Source: Sphingomonadaceae bacterium (GTDB lineage Bacteria; Pseudomonadota; Alphaproteobacteria; Sphingomonadales; Sphingomonadaceae). From it: a stretch of DNA of 11,442 nt. The notes under the pieces were generated by a model. It ran no database searches. It saw only the letters and a program-made list of their open reading frames with translations, and was not told the origin of the DNA. Shown here one piece after another: positions 1 to 6,881 of this stretch (positions are counted from its first letter, which is position 1; every line of letters starts with the position of its first letter). Location: positions 1 through 11,442 of the forward strand of contig CANFIV010000015.1 in assembly GCA_947446935.1 (NCBI GenBank). Reading direction: 5' to 3'. The translations under genes were made by a program, and so were the position numbers.

Positions 1-72
1 ACCGCTGCCGTGTAAGTATAGGTGCCTGCGTTTCTGCCTTGAAGCGCTGAGCGACGGGATCGAAAGGATACA
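1..72. other. Left-edge leader upstream of first SDR
   Basis: No complete gene is visible here. The first 15 bases read in frame as four codons and a TAA at 13-15, so they could be the tail of a plus-strand gene cut by the window edge, but this is too short to judge. An ATAGG element at 18-22 resembles similar elements before the plus-strand genes at 6099 and 10644. A purine-rich GAAAGGA at 62-68 precedes the ATG at 73 and serves as its likely ribosome binding site. Confidence 0.3.
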
Positions 73-759
73 ATGGTCATGGCGACAGTCGCAATCACCG
101 GGGCAGCCCGGGGCATCGGCCTTGAACTGGCCGCGCAGCATGTGGCGGCGGGGGACCGCGTGCTGGCGCTGGCCCGCAAGGCGAGCCCTGCTCTGGAGGC
201 GCTGGCCGCGTCGTCCGGCGGTTTGCTGACGGTGCACATGGTCGATGTCGCCAGCGATGAATCGGTGAGAAGCGGCGTCGCCAGCACCGGCACCGGTCCG
301 GTGGACATTCTCTACAACGTCGCCGGGGTGGCCGGGCACATACCCTCCGAACTCGAAAGCGCCGACTGGGATGCGTGGAACGTCGTTTTCGCGATCATGG
401 TGCAGGGCCCGCTGCGCGTGCTGCAGGCGTTTTTGCCGCGGCTCGGCGCGGATGCCAAAGTGATCAATATCACCAGCCAGATCGGGGCTTCGACCTGGCC
501 AAGGGGCGGCTACTATTCCTACGGGGCAGCCAAGGCCGCGCTCAATCGGCTGATGCGCTCGGTCGCGACTGACCTCAAGCCGCGCGGGGTGATCGTCGGG
601 ATCGTGCATCCGGGCTGGGTGCAGACTGATATGGGCGGCCCCGCCGCGCACATCACCCCGCAGGAAAGCGCGTCTGGCATCCGTCAGGTAGCCGCGGACT
701 GGACGCTGGAGACGACGGGCGATTTCCTCAACTGGAACGGCAAGCCGCACGCTTGGTAG
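73..759 (+). CDS. SDR family oxidoreductase, C-factor/sniffer-like
   Basis: This is a 228-residue short-chain dehydrogenase/reductase, probably cytosolic and acting on a carbonyl or alcohol group of an unknown substrate. The dinucleotide-binding glycine motif TGAARGIG lies at residues 9-16. NVAG (82-85) stands in for the usual NNAG. The active site is Ser135 with Tyr150-x-x-x-Lys154, followed by HPGWVQTDMGG at 179-189. That last segment and the short length fit the C-factor/sniffer carbonyl-reductase branch of the family. Arg35-Lys36 after beta-strand 2 and the absence of an acidic residue suggest NADP(H). The conserved helix-E Asn is replaced by Met109, which should weaken the proton relay. 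GAAAGGA sits 4 bases before the ATG at 73; an in-frame ATG at 79 is an alternative start. The gene is convergent with the operon ending at 775. The family call is firm and the substrate is unknown. Confidence 0.92.
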   Translation: MVMATVAITGAARGIGLELAAQHVAAGDRVLALARKASPALEALAASSGGLLTVHMVDVASDESVRSGVASTGTGPVDILYNVAGVAGHIPSELESADWDAWNVVFAIMVQGPLRVLQAFLPRLGADAKVINITSQIGASTWPRGGYYSYGAAKAALNRLMRSVATDLKPRGVIVGIVHPGWVQTDMGGPAAHITPQESASGIRQVAADWTLETTGDFLNWNGKPHAW

Positions 760-775
760 GCGGCGGAGCGCGCCT
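758..775. terminator. Possible short hairpin between convergent genes
   Basis: AGGCG at 758-762 pairs perfectly with CGCCT at 771-775 around an 8-base loop, exactly where the plus-strand SDR and the minus-strand MDR gene converge. The arms overlap both stop codons. There is no T-tract on either side, so this would be a weak bidirectional terminator at best. A 5-bp GC stem can arise by chance in DNA this rich in GC. Confidence 0.2.
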
Positions 776-1785
776 CAGGCCACTTTCACGATAACCTTTC
801 CGGTGGAGCCGCCGTTCAGCATCCGGGCATAAGCGGTGAGCACGTTTTCGAGGCCATGGGTTTCATCGAAGCGCATGGTCAGGCGGCCTTCGTCCAGCCA
901 CGCACGCAGGGGTGGCAGATATTCGTCGGTGCGGCCGAAGTAATCGGGCAGAAAAAAACCTTCGATCCGCAGGCGCTTCATCAGCACCTGATCGTAGCGT
1001 TCGGGCCCCGGAAGCGGCGCGTCATTGTCGTAGGCCGCGACCAGTCCGCACACCGCGACGCGCCCGAACAGGGCCATATTGGGCAGCACCGCATCGAGGA
1101 TCGGCCCGCCGACATTGTCGAAGTAGGCGTTCAGGCCGCCCGGTACTTCCGTTGCCAATCGCGCCGCGACATCGTCGGACTTGTAGTCGATCGCGATATC
1201 GACGCCGAGTTCGTCGATGAGGTAGCGGCACTTGGCCGGGCCGCCTGCGATGCCGACCACCCGTGCGCCGAGATTGCGCGCGACCTGGCAGGCCATGCTG
1301 CCGGTTGCACCCGCCGCAGCGGAGACCGCAATCCATTCACCCGGCTGGATGCGTGCCACGTCGCGCACCCCGATCAGCGCGGTCCATGCATTCATGCCGA
1401 GTGCGCCGAAATGCTCGCGCGGATCGGCCACTCCGGGATCGACCGCCTCAAGTCCGGTAAGCGCGGGGGTGACGACCGAACTGTCCGCCCATTGCCCGAA
1501 GCCGCGCACCCACGTGCCGACAGGGAAGGCGGCATCGCGGCTTTCGCTCACTGTGCCGAGCACCAACCCTGACATCTTGGCGCCCAGCGGCAGCGGCGGT
1601 TGATAGCCATCGGTGCGCGGGCTCATCCACATGCGCGTGCCCGCGTCCATCGAAAGCCATTTCGCGGCGATGCGGACTTCGCCTTCGGCGAGCGGCTGGA
1701 TTGCCTCCTCGCGCAGCGAGAGCGCACTGGCAAAGTCCTGCCCTTGGGGATGCGCATCGAGTTGCCAGAAGCGGTTCTTGGTCAT
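775..1785 (-). CDS. NADP-dependent MDR oxidoreductase (PTGR/CurA-like enone reductase)
   Basis: This 336-residue zinc-free medium-chain dehydrogenase/reductase resembles the leukotriene B4 12-hydroxydehydrogenase, prostaglandin reductase and CurA group, which reduces the C=C bond of alpha,beta-unsaturated ketones or aldehydes with NADPH. The N-terminal GroES-like part covers about 1-125, and GALGMNAWTAL (127-137) is the family's entry to the Rossmann domain. The nucleotide motif AAAGATG is at 156-162 and YFDNVGG at 221-227 is typical. No zinc-ligand Cys/His set is visible. The open frame extends upstream to 1980, but ATG 1785 is chosen because homology begins at MTKNRFWQL, and the upstream codons would overlap the VOC gene. 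It lies 5 bases after the VOC stop and is the last gene of the dehydrogenase-complex operon. The actual enone substrate is unknown. Confidence 0.93.
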   Translation of the reverse strand: MTKNRFWQLDAHPQGQDFASALSLREEAIQPLAEGEVRIAAKWLSMDAGTRMWMSPRTDGYQPPLPLGAKMSGLVLGTVSESRDAAFPVGTWVRGFGQWADSSVVTPALTGLEAVDPGVADPREHFGALGMNAWTALIGVRDVARIQPGEWIAVSAAAGATGSMACQVARNLGARVVGIAGGPAKCRYLIDELGVDIAIDYKSDDVAARLATEVPGGLNAYFDNVGGPILDAVLPNMALFGRVAVCGLVAAYDNDAPLPGPERYDQVLMKRLRIEGFFLPDYFGRTDEYLPPLRAWLDEGRLTMRFDETHGLENVLTAYARMLNGGSTGKVIVKVA

Positions 1786-1790
1786 GGTCT

Positions 1791-2324
1791 TCACCGCATC
1801 CTGATCGTTGTAAGAAGCTCGCGCTCTTTGGCCCCGTCCCGCGCGGCATCGGCAACCATCGCGTAGAAGCCGGTGAGCGAGGGCGTGGGCGCATAGAGTT
1901 CGGTCATGTGCCCCAGTGCGGCAGTGGTATCGGCAAAAGCCCAGACGAAGCCGTCGGACATCTCGGCCCGCAAGGCGCAAGGTGCCCCTCTCGCCGCAAA
2001 GTCTGTCAGAGCGGCGTCGACATCGTCCACGAACACCGCGACGTGGTGGAGGCCATAGCGGCCCGAGCCTTCGGGGTAGAGATCATGGAAGGGCGAGGGC
2101 CCCGGATTGTTCTGCGCCACGAACTCGATCATCATCTCGCCCCACTGGCCATAGGCGGAAGTGTGATCGAGCAGGCGCTCGGTTCCCCGGTGCACCGCGC
2201 GGGCAACAGGGATGTTATCCGCCACGAAGAACGGGCCCGAGCCGAACGCCGCATGATGCGCCCGCGCGGCCGTTCGCACGTCGGCACAGAAATAGGCAAC
2301 CTGCCGGATGGCCCGGGCACTCAT
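1791..2324 (-). CDS. VOC-superfamily (glyoxalase/epimerase-like) protein
   Basis: This 177-residue protein has the paired beta-alpha-beta-beta-beta modules of the vicinal oxygen chelate fold, roughly 4-75 and 88-150. Four candidate metal ligands are placed as in methylmalonyl-CoA epimerase: Gln8 at the start of strand 1, Glu67 in MMIEFV, His93 or His94 in GLHHVAVFV, and Glu142 in MTELYAP. The family binds a divalent metal and polarises vicinal oxygens for epimerisation, isomerisation, lyase or dioxygenase chemistry. No catalytic assignment is safe here. Gln8 replaces the usual first histidine. The ATG at 2324 lies 13 bases after the E2 stop, without a clear Shine-Dalgarno sequence, suggesting translational coupling. 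Placement between E2 and the enone reductase suggests it handles a precursor or product of the 2-oxoacid/acyloin cleavage step. Confidence 0.85.
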   Translation of the reverse strand: MSARAIRQVAYFCADVRTAARAHHAAFGSGPFFVADNIPVARAVHRGTERLLDHTSAYGQWGEMMIEFVAQNNPGPSPFHDLYPEGSGRYGLHHVAVFVDDVDAALTDFAARGAPCALRAEMSDGFVWAFADTTAALGHMTELYAPTPSLTGFYAMVADAARDGAKERELLTTIRMR

Positions 2325-2337
2325 GCGAAAAGCGCGG

Positions 2338-3768
2338 TCAAGCGAACAGGCTCTCCGGGTCTTCGATCAGGCCCTTCAAGGTCTGGAGGAACTTCGCTCC
2401 GGCCGCGCCGTCGATGGCGCGGTGATCGACAGAGAGGGAGAGCTGGATGCGGCTTTCGAATGCAAGGTCGCCATCATCAAGCTCCACCGCGACCCGGTTG
2501 ATTCCGCCCACGGCCAAAATCGCGCCCTGCGGCGGATTGATGATCGCGTCGAACGCCTCAATCCCGAACATGCCGAGATTGGAGACGCTGAAGGTGCCGC
2601 CGTCCATATCCTCGAAGCTGAGGCGCCCGGCCTGTGCCTTGTCGATCAGCGCACGGGTTGTGGCGGCGATCTGGGCGATATGCATGCGGTCCGCTTGCCG
2701 CACGATCGGGGTGACGAGGCCTTTGGGGCTCGCGACCGCGATGGCTACATCGGCGTGCGGGAAGCTGTGTACCGCATCGCCGTGGACTTGCACGTTCACA
2801 TCCGGATGCCGCGCCAGCGCCATGCCGACGGCCTTGACCAGATAGTCGTTGATCGAGGCCTTGATGCCGAGCACGAGATTGGCGGTCTTGCGCAGCGTGA
2901 TAAGATCATCGACCGCGACGGACACCCGCAGGTAGAAGTGCGGGATCGTCTGCTTCGCTTCGGTCAGGCGACGGGCGACGACCTTGCGGACCTTGTCGAA
3001 TGGCTGGACCACCGGATTGTTGGGGGCTGCCACGAATGGTGTGCCGAACACCGGCCCAGCGGCCATGGTGGGGGCAGGCACCAGCGCCAGCACATCCTTT
3101 TTGGAAATGCGCCCGCGCGGGCCGGTGCCGGCAATACCGGTAAGGTCGAGGCCGTGCTGCGCAGCCAGCCGCTGCGCGAGCGGGGATGCAAAGATCGCGC
3201 GGGTCTCTTCTGAAAGCGGTGCAGTACCCTTGTAGGACACGGCACGTTCCGGGCGCATGGCCTGGACCACATCCTGATAGGTGATGCGCCCATTGCGGCC
3301 TGATCCGGCGATGGGCTCGATGTCCACGCCCTCGGCTTCGGCCAGCTTGAGCGCTTCGGGGCTGATCGAGCGGTTGGTCACGATCTTGGCGGGAGCGGCG
3401 GCCGGAGCCGCAGCAGTCGCCCCAGCCGGAGCTGGGTCGCCGCTGCCGGCCTTGGCCGCCACGCCGGTTTCAGCCGGCTTGAACGCGGCGATGAAGGCAT
3501 CGACTTCGGCATCGGTCGCGGCGGGTTCCGCAAACACGCCGAGCAGCGCACCCACCGGGTGCGGCGTGTCGCTGGCGGGCACAAGCATGCGCTTGAGCAC
3601 GGCATCGTATTCGGCCTCGACTTCATTGGTGATCTTGTCGGTCTCGATCAGGCAGAGGATCTGCCCGCGCGTGAAGGCATCACCTTCCTTGACCATCCAT
3701 TCGGCGATGGTGCCCTCGGTCATTTCGATGCCCCACTTGGGCATGCAGAACGGGCGGATATCAGCCAT
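2338..3768 (-). CDS. 2-oxoacid/acyloin dehydrogenase complex E2, lipoyl acyltransferase with tandem subunit-binding domains
   Basis: This 476-residue protein is the core of a dehydrogenase complex. It takes the acyl group from E1 on a swinging lipoyl arm and transfers it to CoA. One lipoyl domain (about 2-80) has the lipoylation lysine Lys45 in IETDKIT. An Ala/Pro-rich linker (about 97-128) follows. Two peripheral-subunit-binding domains come next, at about 134-171 and 193-229, each with the G-x-G-x-x-GRI-x-x-x-DV signature. The catalytic chloramphenicol-acetyltransferase-like domain (about 256-476) ends with the active-site HRAIDG (His449, Asp453). Most bacterial E2 proteins have a single binding domain, so the tandem pair is odd. 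AAGGA (3778-3782) overlaps the E1beta stop and sits 9 bases before the ATG, supporting this start. Substrate specificity cannot be read from the sequence. Confidence 0.96.
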   Translation of the reverse strand: MADIRPFCMPKWGIEMTEGTIAEWMVKEGDAFTRGQILCLIETDKITNEVEAEYDAVLKRMLVPASDTPHPVGALLGVFAEPAATDAEVDAFIAAFKPAETGVAAKAGSGDPAPAGATAAAPAAAPAKIVTNRSISPEALKLAEAEGVDIEPIAGSGRNGRITYQDVVQAMRPERAVSYKGTAPLSEETRAIFASPLAQRLAAQHGLDLTGIAGTGPRGRISKKDVLALVPAPTMAAGPVFGTPFVAAPNNPVVQPFDKVRKVVARRLTEAKQTIPHFYLRVSVAVDDLITLRKTANLVLGIKASINDYLVKAVGMALARHPDVNVQVHGDAVHSFPHADVAIAVASPKGLVTPIVRQADRMHIAQIAATTRALIDKAQAGRLSFEDMDGGTFSVSNLGMFGIEAFDAIINPPQGAILAVGGINRVAVELDDGDLAFESRIQLSLSVDHRAIDGAAGAKFLQTLKGLIEDPESLFA

Positions 3769-3780
3769 GTGGCTAGTTCC

Positions 3781-4794
3781 TTAGCGGTAGGAGAGGACCT
3801 TGCGCACCGCCGCTTCGATCTTGCCGATCGAAGGGAGATACGCGGTTTCCAGCTCGCGCGCGAACGGGACAGGCGTGTGCGGCGGATTGACGCCGAGCGG
3901 CGGAGCCTTGAGGCTGGCGAAGGCCTTTTCGGCCACCAGCGCGCAGATATCTGTCGCCAGGCTACAGCGCGGGGTGGCTTCATCGACCACGACCAGACGG
4001 CCGGTGACTTCTACCGAATCGAGGATCGCTTCCTCGTCCAGTGGGCTCGTCGTGCGCAAGTCGATCACGTCGCAGCCAATGCCTTCGGCGGCCAGCTTGT
4101 CGGCCACCGCCTCGCAAAAGCCGAGTAGCAGGCCGGTGGAGACGATGGTCACGTCCTGCCCGGCGCGGCTGAGGCGCGCGTGGCCGAAGGGGATCATGAA
4201 GTCCTTGTCGTCGGAAACTTCGCCCTTCACGCCGTAAAGCGCTTTGTGTTCGAGGAAGATCACCGGATCATCATCGCGGATCGCGGTGCGCAGCAGGCCC
4301 TTCACGTCGCCCGGGGTGGTGGGCATGACGACCTTGAGCCCCGGCATGCCGGTAAGGATCTGGTGGACGGCCTGGCTGTGCTGCGCCGCCGCGTTGTAGC
4401 CGGCGCCGTAAGCCATGCGGATCACTGCCGGGCACTTCGTCTTGCCGCCGAACATGTAGCGGAACTTGGCAAGCTGGTTCCAGATCTGATCGAGCGAGAC
4501 GCCGATGAAATCGGCAAACATCAGCTCGGCCACCGGGCGCTTGCCCGAAAGCGCGAGGCCTGCCGCCGCGCCCATGATCGCGCTTTCGGAGATCGGCGTG
4601 TCGATCACGCGGTCACCGCCGAACTTGCCGAACAGGCCGACCGAGGTCGACCAGATCCCGCCGATGGCTTCAGGCCCGCCCGCGGTGCCCATGCCGCCGA
4701 CGACGTCCTCGCCCAGCACCACCACATTGGGGTCGCGTTCCATTTCCTCGACGATCGTGGAGAGAACCGCCTCGCGATACATCATTTTGCTCAT
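3781..4794 (-). CDS. Alpha-ketoacid/acetoin dehydrogenase E1 component, beta subunit
   Basis: This 337-residue protein forms the thiamine-diphosphate active site together with E1alpha. Visible family features are VVLGEDV (25-31), DTPISESAIMGAAAGLAL (65-82) with Glu70 as the expected N1' partner of the cofactor, AAAQHSQ (135-141) with the conserved His139, and DLRTTSPLD (245-253) in the C-terminal transketolase domain. Length is normal for the family. An AGGAG sequence (4802-4806) lies 7 bases before the ATG at 4794; in-frame ATGs three and four codons later are less well spaced. The gene starts 19 bases after the E1alpha stop, and its own stop overlaps the E2 ribosome binding site, so the three are clearly one transcript. 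It could serve acetoin, pyruvate or another 2-oxo substrate. Family assignment is firm. Confidence 0.96.
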   Translation of the reverse strand: MSKMMYREAVLSTIVEEMERDPNVVVLGEDVVGGMGTAGGPEAIGGIWSTSVGLFGKFGGDRVIDTPISESAIMGAAAGLALSGKRPVAELMFADFIGVSLDQIWNQLAKFRYMFGGKTKCPAVIRMAYGAGYNAAAQHSQAVHQILTGMPGLKVVMPTTPGDVKGLLRTAIRDDDPVIFLEHKALYGVKGEVSDDKDFMIPFGHARLSRAGQDVTIVSTGLLLGFCEAVADKLAAEGIGCDVIDLRTTSPLDEEAILDSVEVTGRLVVVDEATPRCSLATDICALVAEKAFASLKAPPLGVNPPHTPVPFARELETAYLPSIGKIEAAVRKVLSYR

Positions 4795-4813
4795 TGTCGC
4801 GCTCCTGCGGGGC

Positions 4814-5788
4814 TCAATACGAGATATAGACGTCGGTGAGGACGTCCTCTGCAGTCGGACGATCAGCCGCCTTGGCCTTGGCCACAGCGGTCTCGATCGC
4901 TTCCATTACGTCGGCATCGACCGCGTCGATGTCTTCGCCGGTCAGAAGCTTCGCCTCGGTGACGCTCTGGCGGAACTTCTTGAGGCAATCGCGCGTCTCG
5001 CGGATGCGGTCGAGTTCCCCCGGGCCGCGGTAACGCTGCGGATCGCCCTCGAAGTGGCCGAAGAAGCGCTCGGTGTCGAATTCCACCGCCGCCGGACCAT
5101 TGCCGGGCACGCGCACATAATCCAGCACTTCGCGCATCGTCTCGAAGACCGAGAAGAAGTCGGTGCCGTCGCCGCGCCACACTTTCATGCCGAAGGCTTC
5201 GGCGCGACTGGCGATGTCCTTGTTCGTGCCGACCGCATATTCGAAGCCGGTGTGTTCGGAATAGTGATTGTTTTCGAACACGAAGATGCATGCGGCCTTG
5301 GTGACCACTGCCATGTTCATCGCCTCGAACGTGGTGCCCTGGTTGCACGCGCCATCGCCCGAAAAGCCGATAGCCACGTGGCCCTTGCCGTCGATCTTGC
5401 AGGATATGCCCGCGCCGACCGCAATCGGCGCGCCCGCGCCTACGATGCCATTGGCGCCGAGCATGCCCTTGTCGACATCGGCAATGTGCATCGATCCGCC
5501 CTTGCCCTTGCACAGGCCCTCGCGGCTTCCCCAGATTTCGGCCATCATGCCGTCCACGTCACAGCCCTTGGCGAGGCAGTGGCCGTGGCCGCGGTGTGTG
5601 GAGACGATCTTGTCCTCCACCGAAAGATGCTCGCACACGCCCACCGCGACAGCTTCCTGTCCGCAATAGAGGTGCGTGAAGCCGGCGATCTCGCCGGTCT
5701 GGATATCGATGTGCAGCCGCTCCTCGAACTCGCGGATCAGCTTCATCTGGCGATAGGCGCGCAAGAGCGCCTCACGGCTCAACTGCAT
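4814..5788 (-). CDS. Acetoin/2-oxoacid dehydrogenase E1 component, alpha subunit
   Basis: This 324-residue thiamine-diphosphate-dependent subunit decarboxylates a 2-oxoacid, or cleaves an acyloin, and passes the acyl unit to E2 lipoate. The ThDP/Mg motif begins at GDG (144-146) and ends at NN (173-174). HRGHGH (65-70) and GKGGSMH (95-101) are the conserved phosphate-side elements. At 244-249 it reads GHFEGD where pyruvate dehydrogenases usually have GHS-x-SDP. From memory that resembles AcoA-type acetoin-cleaving enzymes and not the true pyruvate enzyme, although the substrate is unproven. It is first in the minus-strand operon, behind a 310-base divergent control region. GGTGAG about 7 bases before the ATG is the likely ribosome binding site. 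No dihydrolipoamide dehydrogenase gene accompanies it in the window. Confidence 0.95.
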   Translation of the reverse strand: MQLSREALLRAYRQMKLIREFEERLHIDIQTGEIAGFTHLYCGQEAVAVGVCEHLSVEDKIVSTHRGHGHCLAKGCDVDGMMAEIWGSREGLCKGKGGSMHIADVDKGMLGANGIVGAGAPIAVGAGISCKIDGKGHVAIGFSGDGACNQGTTFEAMNMAVVTKAACIFVFENNHYSEHTGFEYAVGTNKDIASRAEAFGMKVWRGDGTDFFSVFETMREVLDYVRVPGNGPAAVEFDTERFFGHFEGDPQRYRGPGELDRIRETRDCLKKFRQSVTEAKLLTGEDIDAVDADVMEAIETAVAKAKAADRPTAEDVLTDVYISY

Positions 5789-5890
5789 CCTTTATCTCAC
5801 CCCGTTGTTGTTGGCGTCGTTGTCGAATGTCATGTGTCTGAAGCCCCGGCGGCTGGCAAGTTTACGGCAATCGCGTGCGTCCTGATTCCC

Positions 5891-5922
5891 GTTCGCATGA
5901 TTTCGAACGCTTGAATGCGAAC
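5891..5922. promoter_or_regulatory. Candidate operator: perfect inverted repeat GTTCGCAT-N16-ATGCGAAC
   Basis: GTTCGCAT at 5891-5898 is the exact reverse complement of ATGCGAAC at 5915-5922, with a 16-base spacer. A smaller palindrome, TTCGAA, sits in the spacer at 5902-5907. The half-site centres are about 24 bases apart, a little over two helical turns, which fits binding by a dimeric or tetrameric repressor or activator on one face of the DNA. It lies about 100 bases upstream of E1alpha and about 180 upstream of the SDR triplet. The regulator family cannot be named from the site alone. Confidence 0.45.
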
Positions 5923-6086
5923 CAGAACAATCGCGAATCCCTAAGATCCCTTCAGGCCACAGCCAAGCCCACTTGCCGACTCTGCAAAACGTTAGGATCG
6001 CGGCATCGCAGTGCCGTTCCTCCCGAAAAAGCATAGGTTGCGCGCTGCTCCGAACCGTTCCACCAACCGGTCGCGCGAGCATGCAC

Positions 6087-6093
6087 GGGGAGA
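6087..6093 (+). promoter_or_regulatory. Ribosome binding site fixing the start at 6099
   Basis: GGGGAGA lies 5 bases before the ATG at 6099. It decides between this start and the in-frame upstream ATGs at 5973 and 6081. The latter would place the Shine-Dalgarno sequence inside the coding region and add residues that do not belong to the SDR fold. Confidence 0.7.
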
Positions 6094-6098
6094 AAACG

Positions 6099-6881
6099 AT
6101 GACAGCACGACTTGAGGGCAAGGTGGCGCTGGTCACCGGCGGGACCACCGGTATCGGGGCGGCAGCCGTGCGGCGACTGGTGGGCGAGGGTGCAAATGTG
6201 TTCTTCACCGGCTCGAAAGAAGCAGAAGCCGCGGCGCTTTGCGCGGAGACCGGCGCGCAGTTCCGGGCGCTCCGCGTGCAGGATGCCGCAAGCTGGCCCG
6301 GTCTGATCGAGGACGTGCTCGCGGCTTACGGGCGGCTCGACATCGCGTTCGCCAATGCCGGCACCGAAAGCGGCGATGCCAGCATCGAGGACGTTGGCAT
6401 TGAAGGCTGGAACAATGTGGTGGCGATCAACCAGACCGGCGTGATGCTTACAGTGCAGCACGCCATCGCGGCGATGAAGCGCAATCCGGAAGGGGCGACA
6501 GGCTCGATCATCATCAATTCCTCAATGAACGCCACGCGCCCGCTGGGCAATTACGTGACCTATTCGGTCACCAAGGCTGCGGTCTGCGCGCTCGCCAAAT
6601 CGGCGGCGGTGCATTGCGGGCAGAAGGGCTACAAGATCCGCGTGAATGCGATCCTGCCCGGCGTGGTCGAAACGCCGCTGATCCAGCAGATCATGAATGC
6701 TCAGGCAGATCCGGCCGCTACGCGCGCGATTTACGAAGGCATGGCCCCGATGGGCCGCATGGCGCAGCTTGAGGAAATTTCGGGGTTGGTTGCCTATCTC
6801 GCCTCGGACGAGGCGGGGTTCATTTCGGGGGCAGAAATCGCGATCGATGGTGCCACAACAGCGGGGATGATGGGGGTATGA
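6099..6881 (+). CDS. SDR family oxidoreductase (first of SDR triplet)
   Basis: This 260-residue classical SDR is complete. TGGTTGIG (13-20) binds the dinucleotide. ANAG is at 85-88, the helix-E Asn111 is present, and the catalytic set is Ser142, Tyr155 and Lys159 (YSVTK). LPGVVETP (187-194) and the C-terminal SGAEIAIDG (243-251) are typical. The segment after strand 2 reads FFTGSK, with no acidic residue, which favours NADP(H) over NAD. The start is set by the GGGGAGA ribosome binding site. Its stop overlaps the next start by 4 bases (ATGA at 6878-6881), showing translational coupling. It would oxidise or reduce a hydroxyl/keto group on the cluster's substrate, which is unknown. Steroid, sugar, cyclic diol and acyloin dehydrogenases all fall in this family. 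Confidence 0.94.
   Translation: MTARLEGKVALVTGGTTGIGAAAVRRLVGEGANVFFTGSKEAEAAALCAETGAQFRALRVQDAASWPGLIEDVLAAYGRLDIAFANAGTESGDASIEDVGIEGWNNVVAINQTGVMLTVQHAIAAMKRNPEGATGSIIINSSMNATRPLGNYVTYSVTKAAVCALAKSAAVHCGQKGYKIRVNAILPGVVETPLIQQIMNAQADPAATRAIYEGMAPMGRMAQLEEISGLVAYLASDEAGFISGAEIAIDGATTAGMMGV

Larger units (their letters stand above)
5789..6098. promoter_or_regulatory. Divergent intergenic control region (dehydrogenase operon / SDR triplet)
   Basis: These 310 bases separate the start of the minus-strand E1alpha operon from the plus-strand SDR triplet and hold no convincing gene. The plus-strand frame open from 5973 lacks homology before the SDR start at 6099. The region contains a perfect 8-bp inverted repeat (5891-5922) and CATAGG at 6032-6037, a possible -10-like element. 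Possible -35-like hexamers such as TTGCCG at 5973-5978 have no well-spaced -10 partner, so I cannot place promoters reliably. Both operons must be driven from here, so a shared regulator is plausible. No regulator gene lies in the window. Confidence 0.6.

Noticed and set aside
1786..1980. N-terminal extension of the MDR reductase (401-residue form)
   Set aside because: The added 65 residues overlap the VOC gene in another frame, are Arg/Cys/His rich and non-homologous. The family start MTKNRFWQL is at 1785.
856..3213. Several plus-strand open frames of 238-301 codons (856-1572, 1701-2501, 2308-3213) opposite the MDR, VOC and E2 genes
   Set aside because: They are antisense shadows of conserved genes, cross the real gene boundaries, and have no recognisable family features.
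5789..5890. Promoter for the E1alpha operon
   Set aside because: No -35/-10 pair with acceptable spacing could be found on the minus strand. TTGCC hexamers exist, but the bases 16-18 downstream are GC-rich.
4505..5914. Long plus-strand open frame (469 codons) antisense to E1alpha and E1beta
   Set aside because: It lies opposite two firmly identified conserved genes. High GC content with GC-rich third positions commonly keeps such antisense frames open. The translation shows no domain and is His/Asp/Arg rich, as expected for a shadow.
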